In this document: piece after piece, positions 46,227-57,066 of the stretch
How positions within the stretch are numbered: the stretch's first letter is position 1
Layout: every line of letters begins with the position of its first letter
Origin: Microthyrium microscopicum
Lineage: Eukaryota > Ascomycota > Dothideomycetes > Microthyriales > Microthyriaceae
Direction: 5' to 3'
DNA: 64,000 nucleotides
NCBI GenBank assembly: GCA_010405405.1
Contig: MU004230.1
Span: 3,493,744 to 3,557,743 of the forward strand
The notes under the pieces: generated by a model
What the model saw: only the letters and a program-made list of their open reading frames with translations
Databases searched by the model: none
Told to the model about the DNA's origin: nothing
Translations under genes and position numbers: made by a program

Positions 46227-48335
46227 ATGATGTACACTCCTTTGCGATTGTGGTTGCTTCTTGCGACCATTGAAAGTGTCGCATTATGTGCCCCTTCACC
46301 ACAGCAAGAACCAAGTCCGCTAGACCTGCCACCATCAAAACCATATCAAAGTGTCTTGCCATCGCTAAAATCCCATCCTCCTAAAGTATCGAATGGCACA
46401 TCTTCTGGTCACTCCGCGCCTGCTGCGCCGCCGAAATCCAGCAGTGTTTCCTCGGCCAAAACCTCGCCAACGGGCTCCAGCGCCGCGATTCCTTACCGCA
46501 ACACGACTTCGACGGGCATAATATCTTCTGCGACAGCTAGCCCGAAAGCTTCTATGGCGCCACCTTTCAAAGTGCCAGACAATTTCCCTGGAAACGATGA
46601 GTGGTACCGGCCGCCAGCGGGCTTCGGAAAGGAAAAGACAGGGGCATTGTTGAAATATAGAAAGACCCCAAAAGCAATATCTTTGGACAACAAAAGTGCT
46701 TTGAAGATGAAGGAAGCATGGCAATTGATGTACAGGACCCAAAACACAGTTGGGGAGCCCGAATCATCTGTTGTGACGGTTTTGGTCCCGTACAATGCTA
46801 CGAGGAGCAACGTCTTTGCATACCACTGGTTCTCTGTAAGTGATGGAATATGGAATCAAAGATCGAGAAGTAGCTAACATTACCAGGATTCTACTTACCA
46901 AGAGTACGACACAATCTCAACTATTTTCTATCAATTGCTAACTTCATTTTAGCTGCAGTCCATCTCTAGGAATGCAGGTTGGAACTCGGACTGACAATAC
47001 TTATACCCAGAAGCAAACTGGTATTCTAGTTTCCGCTCTGGCTCAAGGTTGGCATGTGGTCGTACCAGATGATGGCGGACCACACGCCATTTTCGGTGAG
47101 CTTCAATTAGAAAGTGCACGATAAGCATCACTAACTAAGACCAAGGTAACTCGAAGTATCTGGGCTATTCTATTCTCGACAGCTTGAAGGTAGTCGTCAA
47201 TTCAACAGAGATTGTAGGCTTAGATCCAGATCCCATTGTCACAACATATGGATATTCAGGCGGAGCGATGTCCGGAACCTTTGTATGTCCTGAATCGCAT
47301 AAATTGTTGAGATCGTATCCTAACATGAGTAGGCCATGGAAATGCAGCCTACTTATGCGCCAGATCTTAAAATCGCCGGAGCAGCACTTGGTGGATTGCT
47401 TCCAAACATGACTTTCGTAATGAGTATGTGTCACGATTTTATTCATGATTTAGGCTTACCATTCACAGCGCATATGCATTATGTGGCAAATCGATCTGCC
47501 TATGGACCTCCATTGATAGCTGGATTCGCAAAAGAATACGCCAACTTGACCAACTGGCTTGACGAGAACTTGGCACCAGAACACGCAGAAGAGTTCCGTA
47601 AGGTGTATACGCAATGCTACGATGCAAACTGGGATCTGTTCAGCAAACGTCCTACAACTGAATACTTGAAGCGAGGAATAGATTCATTAGAAGATGCCAT
47701 TCCAGTTAGCGTGTTTAACAACTCTGGTAAGCCTATACGACAACTTGATGATGTGCCAATGGTCTAACTCTTTCCAGGAAACTTGGGACAAAATGGAAGC
47801 CCAAAAGTCCCTCTGTATATATATGAGGTGTGTATCATCTGTCTTGCGCCAAATCAGAATTTCACTAATAGTCTACAGACTGTTGGAGACGATGCCTCTC
47901 CTGTGAACTTCACAGATGCTATTATCACGAAATATTGCAAGGAAGGAGCAAACATTGAAGTGAGTTCGTCGTGACAATTCGTATAGATTTACTGATGAAC
48001 TGGTAGTACGAACGAAATCCGATTCGTATAACCCACAGCGAAGAAATGGTCGCCGGTATGTTCTTGCAATTTTTATTCTTTAGCATGATCCTCGTATCAT
48101 ACACCTGATACTGACTTCCGCAGGCTTACCTGGAGCAATGAGATGGTTACAGGATCGACATGAAGGCAAAGATATAGTCACTGGTTGCCGGAACTCAACC
48201 GAGACTACATTCTCGAAAGATGCCAAAAAGCAAGGTCATTTGGTCACTGGTATTCTAGGTACGCTTTTCGCCTACTTTGGATTCACCATCGGACCAGATT
48301 ATTGGATAGCGCCTTTCACAATGTTCTGGCCTTAA
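46227..48335 (+). CDS. Secretory lipase (LIP family)
   Basis: Extracellular lipase of the Candida LIP-type family (PF03583, alpha/beta hydrolase). Nine exons: 46227-46835, 46887-46903, 46953-47095, 47146-47282, 47333-47726, 47778-47827, 47879-47959, 48007-48055, 48124-48335; all phases match, giving 563 residues. Seen: signal peptide (about 1-22), a Ser/Pro-rich low-complexity linker (25-125), catalytic core with VVTVLVPYNATRSNVFAYHWF, GWHVVVPDDGGPHAIF, the nucleophile elbow GYSGGA (Ser about 294), YAPDLKIAGAALGGLLP, VGDDASPVNFTDAIITKYCKEGANIE (Asp region) and RITHSEEMVAGLPGAMRWL (His region). Exon 2 is only 17 nt. The N-terminal linker is not part of the usual LIP core. Start: first ATG of a double ATG. 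Confidence 0.92.
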
Positions 48336-49376
48336 TAGAGCTGCGTCACTCGTAAATCTTCTTTGGAGTAAGGCCCAAGGGAGATGTTTAATATTTAAGC
48401 TATCAAAAATGTTACATATTTTGCTCCAATATCCTTCTTCGCTGGTCGGTAGAAGAACATACTGTCCTCAGTCATGAAAATAAGAAAGATGAGATGCTAA
48501 TCGTCTTTGTTCAAACTGAACATTAGGTCCGCGGCATTGTCAGGTGCTTTGATTTGGAGAAATAGCCATAGATACACGGGGACAAGATGCCCTCACACAT
48601 TGTCCATTTGTGTTTTGAGACGTGAGTTACGCTGCAGCAAAGCTTTAGCCAGATGGCTTCTGGACAAGATTTTTGCGTTGCGAAACCAGACCATGTCAAA
48701 GGAGCCTCTTCTTTTCAATCCAATGGAGGTGTATTGTCGGCGCTCAAGGTGACGGGAGCTTAGCCTTCGCGACCGAGCTGGCGGAAGCTTATCATGGCAG
48801 CTCATAATCAGGCGTAACTAGTTCTAAGTGTTACGCGCTCTCCCAAGTTTCCTTAGAGAACATGTATTGAGGCTTTTGAGCTAGTTCGGGGAACTAGTCT
48901 TAAGGTAGACGATTGCGATCGAATGAATTCAAGGCCAAGATCTCGAGGGATGGAGGCTGTTGAGGGTGGGGATTTCGTGCCTTTCTTTCTGTTTTATGTT
49001 CGTTAGAAGTGACTTGATGTCTAGGAAACCCGGTTTGGTTGCCGGAGCAGCCTCCTGTTACATGTGTAATTACCGTGCGTCGAGGTTAACTACATGTGCG
49101 CAGTAAAAGTAAGGGTAAATTATCACTCAACAAGGAAATTACAAGATGGGGGGTCTTCGCTCACAGAACGAGCAGGTTGTACCCATGTGTTGTTCACGAT
49201 AGTAGGAATTTCTTAGCTTAGGATTTCCACCGTGCCTTGGTGTCCATGAGGTGCCATTTTACGCGTTTCTCGTGGGTTGGTTCCATTGGCTCCTTGCAGT
49301 ACCTCCAATCTCAACTAGTACAGAAAATATTGTAGTATATATATGAATTTGCAGCGTTCGTCGAGCAACGACATAA
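48336..49376. other. Intergenic, no gene seen
   Basis: About 1 kb between the lipase gene and the split tRNA gene; no ORF with features. Confidence 0.5.
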
Positions 49377-49421
49377 GGCGCTTTGGCGGTGTGGTTAACG
49401 CGATGCCCTGCTACCACGTTA

Positions 49422-49447
49422 GTAGCGTAACTCACGGCGCAGGGACC
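49422..49447 (+). repeat. Left terminal inverted repeat of the Tc1/mariner element
   Basis: Starts GTAGCGTAACTCACGG just after TA and continues GCGCAGGGACCA. It matches the right end except for a 4-nt length difference near the tip and a few substitutions. Much less RIP-altered than the interior. Confidence 0.8.
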
Positions 49448-50786
49448 AGGTAGCCCCTTTTTAGCTATCACCAACAATAATTATATTCTCTTCAAACCAT
49501 AATTACTTAACCAAAATAGGTCGTAATAATCCTAAAAGACAAGAATATAATACTCCTCAAAAAGCTTGTTTTATTAAAGCTTTAAAAAATAAAGAAAACT
49601 TCCCTTCTTTTAATATTCTTTACAAATCTAAAGGAATTAATATCTCTATAGTAATAGGTCGCTATTAGGCCTTAGAATTCAAAGAATAAGGAGATATTAC
49701 CTATTAAAAGATAAGGAAATAATCTACAAAGCTAGAAGTATCTAAACAAGTCTATAATAAAGAGCTACAAGCTATTCTAAATCCCTTATACCCCCTTTAT
49801 TAAATACTGTTTAAATCTATGCCTTTTAGCCTTTTAAAAAGATAACTTTAGAAGCGATTTTAAGCAATTAGAGCCTATAGGTATAAATAACGAACTACAA
49901 AGAAGATCTCTAAGAAGAATAAGCTTCTTCGTATTACTTATAGTAAACAACATAAAGGCAAAACGATAACTAGCTTCTAGAAGAACATTTACTTTATAGA
50001 TAAAGTATATTTTAACTCTCTTAACTTAGCAAACTATTAGGATTATAAGATATTAAAGCTAAGCTATCCTAAGGATTAATTACTACCTTAAGAACTTAAC
50101 TAATCCTCTTTAAATATAACTCTTTACGTTATAAAGGGGATATTCTATAGAAGGAAGGGATTTTTTAGCTTTTATAATAATTCTACTAAATTAACTACCC
50201 TAAAGCCTTAAGTACTACTAAAACTATAATAAAGGAAGGTAGAAATAAAAGAATAGTTTAAATAACGATATTTAGATTACAAAGTAAGGAAACTACCTAA
50301 AGTTAAGGTAAAGCTAAAGGATAATTTAATAATATAGAAATTCTATATTAATAAGATCCTACTAAAGTATATTAAAGAAATAAAGGCCCTTAAAAAGAAG
50401 TATAACTATAAAATCTAGTTTTAAAAGGATAATAATCTAAGTTATAAAATAAGATCTAAAAAGAATATAGTAATTACTTATAAAATATAGGTAGAATTCT
50501 AGATTATTACTTATCCTACTTAATTACTAGATTTCAATCCTATAGAAGTAGTTTAGAATATTATAAAGGATAGATTACGTAGTAGAAGCTTCTTAAACGT
50601 AGAGGAATTTAAAATAGCAATTAAGGCTAAATAGCAACGAGTAACTATTATAGAAATTTAGCGACGAATTACTAAGATGCCTCAAAGGTACATTAATATA
50701 ATAGAACAACACAGAGAACGTTTAAAGTCTTCGTTGTGGTGATAATCGATTTTATGTAGAATATAATATATTGATTTTTGATGTTG

Positions 50787-50817
50787 TGGCCCCTGCGCCG
50801 TCAATTACGACACCTAC
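50787..50817 (-). repeat. Right terminal inverted repeat of the Tc1/mariner element
   Basis: Reverse complement begins GTAGGTGTCGTAATTGACGG and continues CGCAGGGGCCA, mirroring the left end; TA follows at 50818-50819. Confidence 0.8.
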
Positions 50818-50940
50818 TATGCTACTTTAAGCTAGGCATTTCCTTCGGGGTATGTTTGGATACATTAATGATGTGTGGTCGATCTAACTTTAATAGAGCG
50901 CAGGTTCGAATCCTGCAGGCGTCGGAAATAAATATTAAGG

Positions 50941-50949
50941 TTTTTTTTT
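50941..50949 (+). terminator. Pol III T-run terminator of the tRNA-Ser gene
   Basis: Nine T 16 bases after the discriminator base of the tRNA 3' half, the expected place for RNA polymerase III termination. Confidence 0.75.
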
Positions 50950-51543
50950 AAATCTCTTTTTTCTTCTCCTCTCTTTCCCCATCGTTCTAACCTTTGCAAC
51001 TCGTCTAATTAAGAGAGATAGCTCTAGGGATGGTCTAAATTCAGCTCGTTTTCGTTGCGTGATAGACGTTTTATCTTGTCCTCGCTGTCACCAGTCACAG
51101 CGCCACAGCGATGGCCGAGTCTTTTATCATCCAGCGTAGCAAATTTCTCCACGTCGTAGTCATAAAAGATTGACCTGCAGCTCTTCTACTCGCAAGAGCA
51201 ATGGGGCGTCCTCTGTCACTGTCGTTCGAGCCGGTCAGCAAACGCTCTGATGAGCCGCGGTCGCCGACACCGTCGACACGCGTCGAGCTGGCTTGCTGCG
51301 GATGGGCAAGATATGATACTCAACATTTCTCGGTTAGCTCGGACTTCATCTCCATTTGCTGGACCTATCAACTAATCCTTTAGTTATCAATATGCCACTA
51401 TCCGAAGGTGAAAGCTCCTATGTATCCCCAACCTCACACCGACTTCACTTGGATTTGATCTGACTATAAATGGGAAATGTTATTTCTATTGCTTCAGGCT
51501 CTTTGTCCTAATAATTCTCATGTATGGGTACGAGTCCGTCGGC
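50950..51543. other. Intergenic, no gene seen
   Basis: 594 bp; a 60-codon plus-strand ORF (51201-51383) has no features. Confidence 0.45.
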
Positions 51544-52662
51544 CTAATTTTTCTTATTATACGTTTTAGCTCTTAAGTTCCACAGCTTTTGACTTACTGA
51601 GTTTGGTTGAGTATGACGTTGACTTGTAGATGGTCCTGACCGACTTGGAGGTAATCCTGACCAAACATTGAGAACATCACTAATCTCTACAAAAACTTCT
51701 CGCCTGACAAATTCAATATGCTTGCTGCTGGTGGCTCTGCCGTTAGAATCGTCATTGGCTTCTGATATATGCGCCTCGCCAACTGTGCGAGCCGCTCTTG
51801 CAGCCTTGCCATCGTCACTGACATCGTACAGGCTGTCAAAGTCATCAGGACCATTATCTCTTTTTTGAACAGAGATAGCGTTTGTCTTTACTTCAAGCTG
51901 CCCTAAATTGACAGCGTTGAGCTGCTTCGAAGTTTTTGTCTTCGCCTGCTCTACCTTAGCGGTATGATATTCCATCAACGCTACTCGTCGGCCTTCCAAG
52001 AACTGTATTACACGCTCTAGTATGCTCCAATTGGGCACTTCCTTGTCTACTGCTCTGAAATAGGCCAGTATCGGATCCCAATTCTTCATCAAATAGACGT
52101 GCCAGCGTACAGCAGCGATAAACTTGAGAGTATCATAAACAGAGCCACAAGTATCAATAGTTTCCTGAACTCTACGCTGGACGCCCCGTATAAACTTTTT
52201 ATCCTTATCGTTAGGACAAAAGTCTTGGAGCATTTGCCCGAGATGTTTGCTAATGGTTGGGAGAGGATCGTTCGCAAGCCAGAGTAAGGTGAAAGCATCA
52301 AGCGCTAAATCCAGCTGCCTGATCTCGGCATGTATGTCCTCCAGGTAGGTCGGAGTTGTTGTTTCTGGCATGAGAGGAAGAGGACTATCTGCTGTCGAGC
52401 CCATGGTCATGTTTACAGCGGCACGCCATATTCCACATGAGAGATTCATGTTCTCTTTAAGGATGTCAAATGCTTCTTGATCTAAGCCATTGAAGCCTTC
52501 ATACGACTGATAGATCTTGCCGATCACCCATCCCTCAGTGTGTCTGTCCCTGGAACGGCGCTCTCCTGGCAATTTGTAGGCCATTGTCAAAGGTTTTGAA
52601 TCCGCCTTGCGGAAGTAAGCCTTTATTGCATTGCTCATAGCAGCGCCACCTTGGCTGCCCAT
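51544..52662 (-). CDS. Orphan hypothetical protein, intronless
   Basis: One uninterrupted frame of 372 residues. Mixed charged/hydrophobic composition with predicted helices (DIHAEIRQLDLALDAFTLLWL, RRVQETIDTCGSVYDTLKFI, ILERVIQFLEGRRVALMEYH) and a polar C-terminal third. No signal peptide, no membrane segment, no motif I recognise. Length and balanced composition argue that it is coding. Absence of introns and its position beside a transposon-hit tRNA in the accessory part suggest a lineage-restricted gene. Upstream Met alternatives exist only at codons 1 and 9. Confidence 0.6.
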   Translation of the reverse strand: MGSQGGAAMSNAIKAYFRKADSKPLTMAYKLPGERRSRDRHTEGWVIGKIYQSYEGFNGLDQEAFDILKENMNLSCGIWRAAVNMTMGSTADSPLPLMPETTTPTYLEDIHAEIRQLDLALDAFTLLWLANDPLPTISKHLGQMLQDFCPNDKDKKFIRGVQRRVQETIDTCGSVYDTLKFIAAVRWHVYLMKNWDPILAYFRAVDKEVPNWSILERVIQFLEGRRVALMEYHTAKVEQAKTKTSKQLNAVNLGQLEVKTNAISVQKRDNGPDDFDSLYDVSDDGKAARAARTVGEAHISEANDDSNGRATSSKHIEFVRREVFVEISDVLNVWSGLPPSRSGPSTSQRHTQPNSVSQKLWNLRAKTYNKKN

Positions 52663-53415
52663 ATGAACAGTTGTCGTAGTTACTGTTTTTCTTTTATTGG
52701 CTGAGGGTTTACCACAAATCAGTGGATTTTTGGAAACTTTGGGTTAAATGCTACATGATTATATGTAGGATGGATTCGCGCGGTCCTACAATGCCTTTAA
52801 TGGTAAGACGCAAAATAATCTTATTGTTCTTTTCGAGGAACCACAAAGAAAGTCTTTCGTATAATCAACAAAGAGTTTCTTTGATCCTACATATCATTGT
52901 TATCATCTACAAAGCACAAGGATCAAGATCAAATTGCTAAAAAGATGGTATTCACCCAATTGAATCGAAGAATCGTGCAGTGAGGCGGAAGGTTTACTAA
53001 CAGGTTCTTGCTGTCTGGGTGTGGTTACAGTGCTTGTTGGCCTAGTTACCTTCAAAGAGAGGAATGGACATGCATTATACCAGCAGTTTGTAAGGCAGAG
53101 AACTAGAGTAGGCGCAACGCTGTGCCAACATGACACGGATGTTAAACCAAGGTAAAGAATAGGTTGTAAAGATTGCATTTTGCTATGCTCCTCGCATGCC
53201 ATGTCCAAAGAAATTAGAGAATAGTTTATATATCGACCAGACGTATACACACAAGTAAAACCCTTTAAAGATGAGAGTTTACATAACCTTAATGCATCAT
53301 CGCCTCCCAATGCAGCTCTGTGCAGTCACAAAAGAAAATTCAAACTCGTTCCTTGGACCTCCTGGCCTTGGCCTTCAAATGCAACAGTTATTTGTCCAAG
53401 AGGAGGAAAATGGGC
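52663..53415. other. Intergenic, no gene seen
   Basis: 753 bp. The ORF 52903-53310 (minus) has no domain or splice link to the neighbours. Confidence 0.45.
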
Positions 53416-56400
53416 TCAGGCCCATTGATTTCTCGGAGGCACATATGTCGCGTCGTTGTTGTTCGCTGGTGGTGAGATTTGACCAGCCGACTGTCCTCTG
53501 AATGCCGAGACTGGCGCCATACGCTCCATGGCATGCACATGTGATGGGCCGTACATTCGAAGATCGCGCTTCTTCATGGCCTCTACAGTCTGCATGGGTA
53601 GCATTTGACCGCCATACATAGAACTGCCCGTTTGATCGATAGGAGATAGGCCCTCAGAAATAGGGGGACTGGCTAGGGGTAATCCCTGCGGATTTTGGTT
53701 GACGATAGGTCCGTATGGGCCCATACCGCCATGCTGTGGTGGACGTGGTTGGCCAAGGGGAAGTTGCTGAGGTCCGGGACCAAAGTTTTGAGGTGGCGGT
53801 CCACCATATTGTCCGCCTGGAGGAAGCACAGGTGGTGAGACTGGGTTTGCATTAATTGTATTAGGATACCCGCCTTGGCCTTGGTGGATTGGAGGTGGAG
53901 GAGGACCCATTTGCCCATGTGGTAGCAATTGAGGAGCATACGGTCCACCAAGGTTGCTACCATAAGCGGGCTCCATTCTTTTGGATGGAGACCCTTGCCT
54001 TAATGGCGATCCGCTACGAATTTCGCTGTGGATCGAGTTTGCTGTACTCGGACGCGAACCTTCGAGTGGTGGCCCAGCTGCAGCTCCAATAGGCATTCTC
54101 GATATGTTAGACGAACTGCCGGTAGGAGGTGGCATTACTGGTCGCAGAGCTGCCCCCTCTGGAATTGATGCTTGCGTTTGCTGGAAGTAGGACGACGGAG
54201 TGGTTGCGCTTCCTGGACTAGCCGCTTGGTCGATAAAAGGTGAGGCTGGGATGGTAGCAAGGCGTGGAGGTGGATATCTACTCTTCTGTTGAGGAGAAGA
54301 TGAATATTGATTCTGCATCATAACCCGTGATTGACCATCATCTTGACTGCCCCAGCTTGATCTCTGATTGGGATATTGCCCATGTTGCCCTTGCTGGCCT
54401 TGCTGTTGCAGTGGCGGTCCAAATCGATTCGGCGACTGGTGCCTTGGCTGCTGTCTTCCAGAGGAAATGTCTTCCAATTGCGACAAGGTAGCTTGATCCA
54501 AATTCGCTTGACCTGGGCGAAGATTCTGACGCTGTGATGGCCTCTCGCCTGGCCCATGGGCCATTGCTGGTGGCGCGGCGACGGGTTGTGGAGGTGGTGA
54601 TCTTTGAGTTAGTGCTTGCACCTCTGGGGGAATATTTCTCTCAGGTGTTCTTTCTCCTGACTCTTTACTACTATCAGAAGCAGTTTCGAATTTATCAAGC
54701 CCGTCTGGAGCACCCATTCCAGGGACGAAATTAGCCTGTTGATGTAGAGGTGGAGCGGGTGGCGACTCTACTTCTTCATAACCTGGAGTAAATCTTCCTT
54801 GCTGATTAGGGGCATTGCGATTATATCCAAGCGCCTCCGAATGTGATCTTCTATGTGACAAAGCTCCAGGTAGCGGCTTAATTGGCGACATGTTATTTCG
54901 ATTGATGTTTTCTGGTCCATTCGGCGTGCTGCGTCCAGATGCTGACTCGTCAAATCGCAATCTGTTAGATCGAGTTGGTGGTAGACTGGTTCTACTGCCG
55001 TTCGCTCGTCCGTTGCTCATGATGCTATCCCGATCACCTCCTTCTGCAACCACCATCATACGTTTCGCGGTCAAATCTTTCAGCTCTTTACGCCATTCTC
55101 GTTCACCCCAATTTCCACTCCCTTCGGTATTGACAAGTCCTGCTACGTCTAGTGTCTCTAGATAGCCATAATGCCGATCCTTGGGCATTGCAAACATGAG
55201 GCCTCTAGCATCTCTAACATCTGCGATGAGCCGATTAGGCCGACCATAGATGGCAAATGTATCCCAAACAGGGAACAAAAATTTCAGCATCATTTCGAAT
55301 CCAGATATTGCCGGGTGAGTCTCAGGCATGACGAATACAGATCCTTCGGTCGACGACCCGCCCGACTTGTCATGTACTGTGATGTTACCTTCAATTTTGA
55401 CTAGTGTTGACTGCTCAATGAGTGGTTTCGAAGCGGGATATATTGCGTATGCGGAATATGCATCGGTAATTGTCGCGATAGGTCGAGTCTTTTTTCCGAT
55501 TTTTTTGGTTTCGTAGAATTTGAGGTCACCCCGGAGGACTGGCGCTTTTTCGTAAGGACCTCGTTTCTTCATGGACTTTTGAAGCTTTTCGTATTCCTTT
55601 TGATCCGGAGGACTGATCACGAACCAGCATTTGCGCCAAGGTGTTCCGGCTCCAAATCTGACCCTCGCCCAATCCTCATACTTGAATCTTGATCTTTCCA
55701 TGATCATTCTGATGTTGTTAAGGTTCTTGCCCTTTCCAGCTATCAAAGATCCAGTATACGCTTCTTGAAGAGTGGTGTTCTCGTAAATAGCGAGCCGTAT
55801 TGCCGATGCCCATTGCGTCATGGAGGCGAATGTGCTAAAGTGGAATAGGTATCGATTGTTCCCAGCCGTGGAGACACTGAGTACGTTTTGTAGAGGTCTA
55901 CCTCCGTTCTCGTTCATGGGTAAAGATTCAAGCTAGAAATGTTAGAGGAGTCCACGAGGATCAAGATCAAACCTACCATTTTGATTGAAGCGTCGGCTAT
56001 GTTTATGAAAGCTGGCTTGACTTCTCCACCATCACCCACAGCATCTAGCTCGGCAGCATCCCAGACAGACATTACAGTTCCTACTAGTTGAGCAAAACAT
56101 TCTGTCCAGTTACGATCAGAGCTTGGCCGTCCACCTGCACAAGTTAGATATGCCTTTCAGAGCGCATAGAAGCCAAGACTCACGCGGATCCAAGTCATGT
56201 AATTTGAGAAAATAGCCTTCTTGATATAATTTGTTGGAATGGCTGTTGAGGTAGGTGAAGATGGGCAAAAGCTCGGGCAGGGTATCTTGAGCCACATCCA
56301 TCAGTGGCGGTTGGAACGTCTGGACCATTGAAGATGGGCGGGAGCCGGTCCGCGAAGAAGTTCGTCTGCGGGGTTGAGGTGAATAATGGCTGCTTTCTGG

Positions 56401-57066
56401 CCGTTTTTCGGGGGATGCAACGATCGGAGAGGAGTCTGCGACTGGCGCTGCAGTAACATGTGGTAAGGATGACGATTTGGTGTAATCATCAGCTTCAATT
56501 GGCGGCGGTTTCGTTTCTGAGCCTGATGGGGAGCGACTGTGCGAGAGAGATGGTACTCCCCATTGGGACATGAACGACAAAACTGGGAAAACCTTGTTGT
56601 TAGTTGCTATGGGCAGTAATGAGGCAGCAGTGTAAAATAAAATTGGATGTTTTGCGGTATGGACCTGGGTTGGAAGGGTGTTTGTTTGGCATGCAAGATG
56701 GTTGCAAGGGCCCAAAACAGCAGGTCGAAACGGCGAGGATCTTTGGCAGGAAACGTACAACAACCGACAGATTTGCAGAAGCCGAAAGGTTTATTTCAGG
56801 CAAAGAATGCTGCTGTCAGACTGTGAAACGATCTCGCTGCCATGATCCTCCAAGTCCGATGCTCCCGTCTCCGTATCCGTCTACTCCGTCTACTGGACAC
56901 ACCGGCACTGGCACGGCTGCCTTGTAGGAAAATGCCCGATATTGCGATGGTTATATTGACCACTTGGCCGCAGCTAATCCGTTGACAGTGTGATTGCGGC
57001 TACTATCATAGGGCAACGGCTGATGGGGAAAGGACAGTACGACTTACCTCTGGTCGTGCGAGGCAT
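53416..57066 (-). CDS. CAF120: PH-domain protein Caf120/Skg3 (CCR4-NOT associated)
   Basis: Fungal Caf120/Skg3 family: in yeast a CCR4-NOT-associated factor and its bud-localised paralogue. Exons: 57048-57066, 56184-56582, 55977-56134, 53416-55932; 1030 residues. Seen: Ser/Pro-rich N-terminus; LPELLPIFTYLNSHSNKLYQEGYFLKLHDLD opening a PH domain (about 115-235) that spans exons 2-4, through WTECFAQLVGTVMSVWDAAELD, FINIADASIKM and YLFHFSTFASMTQWASAIRLAIYE. A second conserved block follows (RFGAGTPWRKCWFVISPPD, VLRGDLKFYETKKIGKKTRPIATITDAYSAYAIYP, GYLETLDVAGLVNTE). The C-terminal half is Pro/Gln/Gly-rich and disordered. The 19-nt first exon and 465-nt intron are inferred from splice sites; without them translation could begin at MSQWGV in exon 2. 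Confidence 0.88.

Larger units (their letters stand above)
49422..50817 (+). mobile_element. Tc1/mariner DNA transposon, RIP-degraded
   Basis: 1396 bp flanked by TA on both sides (49420-49421 and 50818-50819), the Tc1/mariner target duplication. Imperfect terminal inverted repeats share GTAG, CGTAA and ACGGCGCAGGG. The interior is very AT-rich, almost without CA or TG, the result expected from RIP. Plus-strand traces of a DD34E transposase remain: IDKVYFN (about 50000; first Asp), KDNN (about 50427; second Asp) and LLDFNPIE followed by NIIKDRLRSRS (about 50525-50600; Glu of NPIE). The reading frame is destroyed by many stops, so the element cannot make transposase. Confidence 0.85.
49377..50924 (+). 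pseudogene. tRNA-Ser(GCU) gene split by a transposon in its intron
   Basis: The 5' half, 49377-49413, has acceptor strand GGCGCTT, D arm GCG-GTGTGGTTAA-CGC (also Pol III box A), anticodon stem ATGCC, and loop CTGCTA with anticodon GCT. The 3' half, 50834-50924, has A38, stem GGCAT pairing fully with ATGCC, a TCC-TTCG-GGG hairpin, T arm GCAGG-TTCGAAT-CCTGC (box B), acceptor AGGCGTC pairing with GGCGCTT through two G-U pairs, and G73 as in serine tRNAs. Without the transposon the halves are separated by 22 nt at the canonical intron site 37/38. That intron ends in AAGCT, whose AGC can pair with the anticodon. About 47 additional bases lie between the variable hairpin and the T stem. A T-run inside the transposon (49458-49462) would end Pol III transcription early, so the gene is judged dead. 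Confidence 0.8.
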
